NCBI GenBank assembly: GCA_023974075.1
Contig: CM043798.1
Span: forward strand, 5,899,397 to 5,963,396
DNA: 64,000 nt
Direction: 5' to 3'
Source of the DNA: Chaenocephalus aceratus
Lineage: Eukaryota > Chordata > Actinopteri > Perciformes > Channichthyidae
Every line of letters starts with the position of its first letter. The stretch's first letter is position 1. The translations under genes were made by a program, and so were the position numbers. Positions 55,186 to 64,000 of this stretch are shown in pieces. Below the pieces are notes generated by a model. That model had not been told where the DNA came from. It ran no database searches and saw nothing but the letters and a program-made list of their open reading frames with translations.

Positions 55186-56914
55186 CAGTGTTTCTCAAAC
55201 TTTTTCATACCAAGGACCACTTAACTAATAAAAAAACACTCGCGGACCACCTAACTCCACAAATATCGAAAAACACATCGTTTTTTACAAATCGCCTGAA
55301 AATGGTACAAACAAGTGGCCACATGTGTGATGAAGGTGTTTATCTGGGCTATATCATGCAATCGAAAGTGAAACTTAAGCTCGCTCCATTGCGGAGATAT
55401 TCCCGAGAGTGCGGAAAACTTAAATTAATTAATTTATTTCAAATGTGAAATTGTACCAATATACTCACGGACCACTAGGGGGCGCTCACGGACCACCAGT
55501 AGGGTTGGGTATCGTTTGAATTTCCACGATTCCGATTCCGATTCTACTTTTCGATTCCGATTCTTTGAGGGACAGGGTAAAAAAATTATACATGCTTCTT
55601 CCACCAAAAAAAATGACATTTATTCGAGAAACTTTTACACAGGTTAGTTTAAAGTAATATTCACATTAATCAGTCTGTTTATATTCACTGCTATGTAACT
55701 GTAACCTGAGAATCACTGAAGCTACAACAGTGCAACAGTCCAACTTTTAAAGAACAGTTCTTTTTGAGAAAAAGAAGCATATATGCCTTCTCAGGCATAC
55801 CGGGAAGAAATGTTTGAACATTTTGAAGTAAAATGCTTCAATCTGGTGCACTTTAAGCAGAATTACAAGAGACTAGTACAACTCTAAACACCCATATGAA
55901 AAAGATCGGTTTACATTTTAATAATTAAATAAGTATGTGAACATAACCAGTAACCTACCATAGCCAATAACAAATACATGTAACGTATTTTATTTTTGTT
56001 GTTCATTCATATCTTATTTTACTATTTTATTTATGCATATTTTTTGTATCTCTCTAGTTTAAAATGATATGTCTGGTTTACTGTCCTATAGTATACATTG
56101 GAATGATTTCAAACCTGTTTTATCCCAATAATTATAAAAGAGTGCCTTGGAAATATGTGTTTACATAAATTGTGATCAAAACGTTTGAGACCCACTGAGA
56201 TAACTTAGACTAAAGTGAACTTTCTAAACACTCGGAGTCCTTTACCTCACTGAGCTGAAGTTATCAGCCTCTCAGTCTGACTGGAGAGGACGCTCCCTCC
56301 ACATCATTGTAGAAACATCGTCTTTTTCCGTTAGAGCAGCTAGCACCAGATGCTAATAACAACAGCGCCCTCCCTTTCTCCCTCGCTCACTCGCACTTTG
56401 GCTGTGAGCTGCGGGCGCCAGATAAGCCAACATCCCCCATTTTCATCACTTACAGCGCCCATCGTACAGGGGAAATGAAAATTGTAACCGGGATGAAAAG
56501 GGTGTTACATTTACTTAATTATGAATGTTGTTATATCAAGGCCGAAAATTAGGATGAGCACTAACGGTCAAAACATTTTTGTTTCCTCCCAGAGCTGTCA
56601 GCACAGTGCCTCCACAGATCTGGCGCCCTAGGCGAACATCTATAACGCCAGTGCAACGGGCCGGCCCTGGTCTCAGGTTACGCTGTAGGAAGTTTAGGTA
56701 CAACGCTACATTTCCCGCCCCGCTGCAGTCATGCAGTAGGCTACGGAGAGCGGCGAGAAACATTTCCTCAGGCATCGAAAAGCGGAACCGAAATTCACAT
56801 TTCTAAATGATGCCGTTGGAATCGAAATGTTGGAACCGGTTCCGAACCGGAACCGGTTCTCGGTACCCAACCCTAACCACCAGTGGTCCGCGGACCACAC
56901 TTTGAGAAGCACTG
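55186..56914. mobile_element. hAT element at the exon 5 acceptor, 1.73 kb
   Basis: Starts CAGTGTTTCTCAAACTTTTT and ends CACTTTGAGAAGCACTG. The 8 bp duplication CACTACAG lies at 55178-55185 and 56915-56922; it contains the splice acceptor TACAG of the transposase exon at 56923. Subterminal GGACCAC motifs occur at both ends. It contains a nested element. Confidence 0.92.
55500..56875. mobile_element. Nested hAT-like element, 1.38 kb
   Basis: Ends TAGGGTTGGGTATCG and CGGTACCCAACCCTA with the 8 bp duplication ACCACCAG (55492-55499 and 56876-56883). Subterminal GATTCCGATTCCGATTC and GGAACCGGTTCCGAACC. No transposase. Confidence 0.92.
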
Positions 56915-58100
56915 CACTACAGGGTCAGAGCTGATCAGGGTGTGGATAATGTGGACATTGCCCGATACATGTTCAATGTCCGGGGAACTGATCAAGGAAG
57001 CTTCATGTCAGGAAAAAGCATCCACAATCAAAGGTTTCTTTATATGCCTTCAAGGTCTATTTTGTATATTTATTTATTTGACTTGCCAAAAGACAATTTA
57101 ACATATCATTGTAGGATTGAACGTTTGTGGCGTGATGTCAGAACGTGTGTCACATCAAAATACTACAACACACTACACAGCCTGGAGATGGATGGCCTTC
57201 TTGATGTGTCCTCAAGAGGTACGGATGAGGAAAACCAGTAAGGTACTGGGACCTGTACGATTGGTGAATATCACTGATTAGCTAGCTTTAAAATGTCTGG
57301 GGCACTGAAATGAACATTGTTGACCCAGCATAACTATAGCTAAATCAACTTTAAACATGTTGGCACATACTTTATTGTGACAATGTATAAAAACACAATT
57401 TCATGGTTTTGTATTAAATGGTATGTGTTCAAAGCTCACCTGTCAATACACTAAATTATTTCCCGTCTTTTACAGAAGATCTTTTTGCTGTCCACATGAC
57501 CTTTCTTCCCAAACTTAAGGGAGACCTGGAGGCTTTTGTGGAGGGATGGAATAACCACCCCCTCAGAACAGAAAGGAATCGAACTCCGGAGCAGTTGTGG
57601 GCACACTGGAATGATGCTTCAACCAACCAGAGAATCTTGAGATTATATTTGCGACAACTTTGTACACTTGAATTGTAAATCCAAAGTAAACTGTTAAAGA
57701 AGGATTTTGGCCTACTACTGGCTTCTCTATATATTTCCACATCTTCTAGAACTGATAAATAACCTGAAAATGTGTTATTATTGTAAGCTCTAAGCTACAG
57801 TAGTAACCGGACTACATATAAATTCATAAAAATGCAGAGCCGTACAGGTTGACTTGTTCTCTTATATTGATAGCCTCTGTCTTTTTCAACTTTCAGGACA
57901 TCCAAGAGCCAGAAGTTGACTGGGATGTTGCAGCAGATTATGGAGAAGATGTGGATGGGGTGGTAGTGGTCCCAGAATGTCAGTACCCCTTGGATGAACA
58001 GCAGCGAGCAGAGCTTCAGTGTCTAATGGATGAAAATGAAGGGCAAACTGAAGAAGCAACAAGAAACCAATACCTCCTTTGCCGTGCTTACCTGGTTTAA

Positions 58101-58494
58101 ATCTTCAGTCATGCTGAGACAAAGGATCTGGCTGCAGGTCTTCATTCCAACAAAGCAGGAACACACCTGACTCGACTGATTCTGTGAACTGAACTGTCAC
58201 ATGTTGATTTGTTGGATAAGGTGTACTCTTGCTCTGTTGGAACAAAAACCTGCTGCCACACAGCTTGCTCTAATAAACTAAAAAGGGCCACTGTCAAATG
58301 TGTTGTCTTTATTGGATATAACAAAAAGACTTATAAGAATAAACAAACAAATTATTATTTACATGGACAAAATAAAGATAAAAACAAGCAAACAATAAAG
58401 ATATATTCCAACGGCCAGAGAAGCATTTTTATGAAATAATGCCATTACATTTCTTAAACTATTTACAATAATAATGCTGGTAGGATGACACGGT
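58101..58494. other. Intergenic between convergent genes
   Basis: About 390 bp separates the end of the rve transposase and the end of the HECT gene; AATAAA-like words occur on both strands (58272, 58370). No other gene. Confidence 0.5.
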
Positions 58495-61400
58495 TTAGCG
58501 CAGGTTAAATTCAAACCCAGCAAGGATTGCCTCGGTGATGTTGACCTCAAATTCACTCGCCTTTTCAAAGTGGCGTGTAGGAATTGTGATGGCAGCTGAG
58601 CAAGCATTAACTAACATACTTAAGATGACACTCATGATCAAACAGTACAGTCACTCTGAAGTTGCTCCTCTCTGCCTCCCCCAGAGGGATGTGGGCCTGG
58701 CCAGTACCCACTGACAAAAGATCTTGACAGTTGGAGGCTTGATGTCGCTGCAAGTATTCAAATCTTCCTCCTGGGACTCCTTAGGATTCTCCTCTCCTTC
58801 AAAACAGAAATACCAAAAAGTAAAGTCAGCATGGAAATGCAGGATAATCAAACTAGAAATGACTTATAGGCTTGATGAGTGTGCCCCAATAAGAGGTCTA
58901 CATTGTGCAAATAGTATTAAGTTTGACAGACACACATACATGTAAAATTGAAAAAGTGTTACCTTTATCTTCCAGCTCCTGCAGGTAGTCCTGCAGAAGA
59001 TTAACTATTCTCATCTCACACTGCCGCCTGACTGACCCCTCTGGGCTGTATTCAGGTGACAGTGCAAGGATCAAGAAATCGGCATCCACCTTTAAAAAAA
59101 CAAAAAATGAAACAAATACCCCTCTGAGGTGTGGTTCGGTTAATTTAATTATTACAATCATTTTTGTTTTCATGTGATGTTTTGTAGTTCATTACTCTAT
59201 ATCACTGGATAAGCTATGGAAATCTGGGAAATATTTAATGAATGTACTTACTCCCTGAAGGCTGCCTGGCACAAACAGTTGCTGGCACAACAGTGGCTGT
59301 TCTACCAGCAGCTCATCCAACCCGTAGAGGGCCAGTCCGTCTCGCAACTGCTGCAGGATTGGGAGGAGCCTGAGCCATGAGTGTAACACTATGGCCCTAA
59401 TGCAAAAATACTGTATTAATTAAGACAGAATTGGTCACAGCTGAAGACATTTGTGAATTCAATAACTGACATACTCTAGAATGTCCTTCTTGTGGTCCGC
59501 CTTGATGGGCCCAGAGTACCCACAGGCTATGATGCGGTCAGTGAGAGCCATTAGGCTGTCTTCTTCTGCATCTTGAACCTGATGAGGCATTGACAAAGAA
59601 GGAAAACTTATTCTGATACATTTAAATTCAAGAGAGGGAAAAGGTATGTGTATTTGAAAATGTTTCAATACCTCAGTGACCAAGTTCTCCATATCTACTG
59701 ATGCTGTTCCTGCTTTCACAACATCCTTGTCCAGCTGCCCATGGCAGAGATAATGGTAGGTGTGATGGGTTAGAACATGTGGTGGCGGCCCCCCCTGCAC
59801 CACACTAGCAGCAAAAATCTCTCCACAGTACCTTTTGATATTGATAGAAAAACATTTTAATTTTTTTAAATATTATGCGTAATTTAAAAATACAATGACT
59901 ACCATACAATACATAGCGCTACATACCTGAACGTGTTGTCCTGATATGCTGACACATTGTACTTTGGGTTTTTTCCCCGTTCGTCCCCTTAAAAAAATCT
60001 TGACTCAATTGCCCGTCCATTTCTGTAAAGAGGAAAGAAGAAATTCAAGATTATTCACATTGGCAACATAGGACATTTGCACTTAACGAATGGTGTCAGC
60101 CTTAACGGGGACCACATACCAGTGAGGAATTCTTTCCTCAGAGCCCCCTGATCGATACTATTTTCTCCAATGAAGGAGACGATGATGGTGTTCTGGGGAG
60201 GCCTGTTTCTGCCTCGCCCACTGTTTCAGGCCCCTCTGAAGTAGATCTTCCCGTGTGACATTTATTTTAAACATTTTTGAGTTGTCTATTTTCCCCTTGA
60301 GGTTGTCCAGGAGGTCTGACAAGCTACATCAAAGAAAAACAATATTTTAAAACATTCAGCTCTGGTGGTAAACATAATCTTTTCGCAATAGATTTTCTGC
60401 ATACCTGCTCTGCCCTGGTCTGGTCCGGTCAGTGGTGTTTGGCTCTGGCACTTCCTCGTTAATGACGCTGGAAAGATGTAACATGTTTTAAATATCCATA
60501 AATGAAACCTGAATCCATCAAATGTTCAAATGTAGGATGACCTCAGTAAAAGGGGGGCAAATAAAGTGACTCTACAAAGGAATGCAAATCCAAATGCACA
60601 AGGAATTCATACAACAATGTTAGACATGCATTTATTGAAAAATACTTTTACCTTTCCTCTGTAACCCCACAGAATTCTGCATGGATATTTATGACCGCCT
60701 GTGAAAAGAGTTCTCCACACACCGGACAAGCAACCTGTGACATAAGAGAAAAACATTTACAAAAAAAGAAAGAAGATCACATGTTCTACAAAGCACAGGA
60801 AACATTTTTTCCATTAAGACACAAAAAAGTATTTAAAAAATATATACTAAAAAGAAAGGCCTGTATTGTAGCACTGTAGTTTCCTCACCTTATGACCTGA
60901 TGATGTTGCCTTATCAGTGGACACCTGTAAAATGTTATTGTTACTAATTCACATCATGCGTTTGGATGCTCAAACGTAGGTAATAATACTAACAAGGATG
61001 AAACCTAAGTTTTGATTGCTTACTTGATTGTCATTGTCCTCTGTGGTGAAACTGGACATCATCATCAGACTCATCTGTGTGGGTCTATAAGAGCAAACAT
61101 CAAACAATAACAGGAGTTATAAGATATAGAGTTACCAAAAAAACAATATTATTACAAAGTATGGGATAGGCTGATGGGAAATGTGCTGACATATTTCAAA
61201 CACCTGTACATCAAACAGGCAGAAAAGACAATTTATGTTTCATTCAGCATGCCTTACCTCAAAAGGGGCATCAAGCTCTGGGCCAGATATCTGCTCCGGC
61301 CTACAACTCTGTACATGCATTGTTTGCAGCTGCAAAGGCACATCCTTATAACACGTCATGCACCGTGCCTTTGGCATGCTCTCGAACTCTGGTGCTGTGA

Positions 61401-62774
61401 GGGCCAAGGGACAAGTGTCCAAAGTGTGCTGGATGGGCATTATGTAGAGGCAACCCTTGCCTCCCCAGGCCTCCACGAGACTGGCCCCTGAGTAGCCCTC
61501 CTCCTCCGGGGATATTACACACAACTTTCTTTGACCAGATCCTCCTGTTGGGGTTGAAACATATATTTGTCTTATACGGTTTGTTGGAAGGATCATACAT
61601 TTCAAATCAATTACTTTTATTACAAACATTCTTAAATCAGCTTGTAATAAATAAAATACAAATTGAATCTTCTACTTTTTACCCGTAGCCTTGTGTATAA
61701 GCCAGAATCCCTCTAGCTCAGCCATCTTGGGGTAGACCTCACAAAGGATATTTGTAATCTATTGATTAGAATGAATGCAAATAGGGGTTAACAACATGTT
61801 CTTTAATTGTATTACAGTTTGCATGCCTGTTGGATGCACATTACTCATTATGATATCAGTCTTAACACTAAAATATCTAACTTTCTGATAAAGTGATTGT
61901 GAGAACACACTTTCTTTTCCAATTTTATTTTGTTGCTCTTATAAAACCAAAGAGTCATATTTACTTCCTTATGGTCAGCATCCTCCGATACATGTGCAGA
62001 CCTTCTTCCCAGCCCAGCCTGCAAGAGAATAAGCTCCTCAGAGGGCTTAGGGGTTTTCTCGGAGGAAGAGGCGAGGAAGAAGAATGGAACACGAACAGTT
62101 TTAGGGCCTGTTATTTTCTTTGCACTTTTGGGAAAGGATCTGACGTTTTTGTTTGACCGGAATAGTCCAGGAAAAGACCTGAAAGACAGGGTGTAGATGA
62201 CATTTGAAGTAATACAAAAGCAGCAAAACTGTGGAACGAACTTTAACAGAACTATTTAAGAAATAATTGTATATTTCCCTGGCTTGAATCCTTTCAAAAG
62301 AAGGTAATAAATAATGACTATCTAATCTCAATAAGAATAACATAAATAACAGGTCCAGGCTAACATGGGAATTGTATATATAACAACATTCAAACCTGGT
62401 CATTTGGTCCTGAACAGAACTCCCTGCACGAACAGGCAGGGTTTGCTGGTGTTCCTCCACTGTCTGCTGTCTGCTTTCCCCTGACTGTCCCTGGTCTTCA
62501 GTTTTCATTAAACATGATGTAGGTTACATGATGTCAAAAACGTAACATTTATGGGCTATATTCATAGGTTATACACAAATACCAAACATGTTCGTTACCT
62601 CAGGTAGAATGCTTTGAGTTAATATTTACATCTCTGCTTTTATACCTGCCATTGGCTAACATGCCAATGTCCTCCAGTAGGCTATCCAAGTCAAAATAAA
62701 TACAATATATAAAACATACTGCCACTCGCTTCTGCCTTCAGTATGGCCAACAGATCCTGTGCCGCTTTGCGCAT
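58495..62774 (-). pseudogene. G2E3-like HECT-domain E3 ligase gene, inactivated
   Basis: About fifteen exons on the minus strand. N-terminal pieces: KTVRVPFFFLASSSEKTPKP with AGLGRRSAHV (62160-61990), NILCEVYPKMAELEGFWLIH (61770-61690), and zinc fingers CMTCYKDVPLQLQTMHVQSC (61380-61310) and CPVCGELFSQAVINIHAEFC (60730-60680). The HECT part is FKINVTREDLLQRGLKQWAR (60270), SFIGENSIDQGALRKEFLT (60180-60130), KNPKYNVSAYQDNTFR (59960), YCGEIFAASVVQGGPPPHVL (59810), later helices at 59585-58965, and a last segment with NACSAAITIPTRHFEKASEF near the stop at 58495. The NACSA Cys is the likely thioester Cys. Lesions: frameshifts near 60197 and 58705 and an in-frame stop near 59990. In fish this family is often annotated as G2/M phase-specific E3 ligase-like. 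Confidence 0.75.
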
Positions 62775-62935
62775 TTTAGTCTAAGGAAACAGGACAAATA
62801 ATATATATATTTAGTTTTACATTCATTTACATTAATGAATTGCTTTAAAATATGAGAATCACCCAGCTAATGTGTGCTAGCTAAATAACACACTGACAGG
62901 GTAATCATAAAACGGCCTCCAGGTAAACTTGTATT
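62775..62935. other. Possible 5' flank of the HECT gene
   Basis: An acceptor-like sequence precedes the first readable exon (ATG at 62774), so an upstream leader exon may exist. None identified. Confidence 0.35.
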
Positions 62936-63436
62936 CTACATGTTAACACTGTGGACCTTCATTTTCTTATGTCATCCTGTCAGTCACTAACAGAGGATAC
63001 GATTACGATTTTGTCCTGCCACAATTACAAAAACAACATAATCGGAAAAAAATTATTATCTAGCTTTGCTAGGTTGTGACAGTGCACTACAACATATTTG
63101 ATCAAATTAATTTTTTATTCTAATTTATTTTTATTTATCATATTTAGATATGTTTAGTCGCTTGTGGAAGTGCGCTCCAAAATAGTTGTTGATGTTGTTT
63201 ATTGGTATTTATTATTTTGATATTATTTTTTTTAATTATTTCTGTATTGAGTTTTCAGTTGAATTATACATTCAGGGTAATCAACAGTTAAAAATATACT
63301 GTTCAAATGATGTGTTTTAAAGTTCAATAAATGGATGTTTTCAAAGTCAGTGAATAATCGTATTTAATAATCTTGATATAAATTATTGACCAAAAATAAT
63401 CGTGATTATGATTTTTGCCATAATCGAGCAGCCCTA
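62936..63436. mobile_element. hAT-like element, right end
   Basis: Ends ATAATCGAGCAGCCCTAG at 63436, with AAAACAACATAATCG inside; the same family sequence lies at 9134-9240. The left end and duplication are not clear. Confidence 0.5.
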
Positions 63437-63462
63437 GTGTGTGAGTGTGAGTGTGAGTGACG

Positions 63463-64000
63463 GAGCGTCCACACCATAGACATATAAAGAGTAGACGCCG
63501 CATTGGCTGCTGGGGCGCAAGAAATACGGCCGCCATCTTGGACCGGTCATCCTACCCATATTGTACAGACATTCTACCCATAGACAGCAGAGGTTTCAAG
63601 ATGCCAGAGCACTGTGCAGCATATTGCTGTGCAAATCGGCGGACGATTGCGAACAGGGGTCGGGGGATTACTTTTCACAAGTAAGATTCAACATTATAAT
63701 TGGTTGTATTTTGTAAATAGAATATTATTGTACTGTATTGATGTCCGCCAGCGAAATCGTAGCCAGCAAACATTATGTTCATGGCCAACTGAGACTTTAT
63801 AAATCGCTGCTGTAACAAGTGAATTTCCCCGTTGTGGGATGAATAAAGTAAAATCTAATCTAATCTATCTAGGAAGAAGAAGGAAGAAAATAAGCTTGAC
63901 CTCCTTCTTAAAATGTTTTTGTGTTGACTCTCAAATCTCCCGTTTTTATTTTGAAGGTTTCCCAAAGACAAAGATATGAGAAAGAAGTGGGAAGTTGCTT
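63463..64000 (+). CDS. THAP-domain protein, first two exons, runs off the window
   Basis: Leader with GCCGCCATCTTGGACC (YY1-like) at about 63528. ATG at 63601: MPEHCAAYCCANRRTIANRG, then RGITFHK and a donor GTAAGA at 63680. An acceptor at 63955 leads to FPKDKDMRKKWEVA. This gives the N-terminal Cys pair, the FP turn and the conserved Trp of a THAP zinc finger. Whether this is a host THAP gene or the head of a P-like transposon cannot be decided; the transposon-filled setting favours the latter. Confidence 0.7.
63800..63888 (+). mobile_element. LINE 3' tail in the THAP intron
   Basis: AATTTCCCCGTTGTGGGATG, AATAAAGTAAA and ATCTAATCTAATCTATCT are the end of an L2-like LINE, 5'-truncated. Confidence 0.55.

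Overview
The window is teleost fish DNA made almost entirely of transposable elements. The supporting signs are a Rex3 (RTE) LINE, L2-type LINE tails ending in repeated ATCTT/TCTTA units, two DIRS-type and one Ngaro-type tyrosine-recombinase retroelements, piggyBac, many hAT, Mutator-like and THAP-bearing (P-like) DNA transposons, and the fish-amplified G2E3-like HECT and SAMD3-like families. I see no clear single-copy host gene. All gene assignments rest on reading the conceptual proteins and splice signals by eye; no database search was run.

Layout. 1-2.5 kb: broken multi-exon transposase with an IS3-like rve integrase core (copy 1). 2.7-14.5 kb: a DIRS retroelement split by a 5.2 kb THAP-bearing element (3421-8664), a 0.67 kb hAT (8673-9342) and a 2.45 kb hAT (9397-11847) that itself holds another hAT and an LTR-like block. 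14.5-17.6 kb: SAMD3-like multi-exon pseudogene with a duplicated 3' end. 17.6-26.5 kb: a Ngaro-like element on the minus strand with readable A1...B1-A2-B2 split direct repeats, carrying a hAT and a full-length GC-rich piggyBac. 26.5-27.1 kb: ACTAGT-rich foldback element. 27.1-37 kb: AT-rich DNA, two partial copies of the THAP-bearing element, and a Mutator-like transposase whose start codon was split by Rex3. 37-44 kb: hairpin, tandem repeats, a TA-flanked element and a hAT transposase gene on the minus strand. 44-46.5 kb: a second DIRS, internally deleted, with inverted termini and an internal complementary region. 46.5-52 kb: MITEs and other inverted-repeat elements. 52.2-62.8 kb: copy 2 of the rve transposase (plus strand) facing a HECT-domain gene (minus strand), both damaged. 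63.4-64 kb: first exons of a THAP protein running off the end.

The most interesting biology is (a) the convergent IS3-like transposase plus HECT E3 ligase pair, which could be one multi-gene mobile unit, and (b) the unusually readable nesting: target-site duplications of 8 bp, TTAA, 9 bp, 6 bp and 3 bp can be checked at base level and order the insertions in time. Most transposase genes here carry frameshifts or stops. The GC-rich piggyBac is the best preserved: all three catalytic Asp motifs remain and I found a single frameshift.
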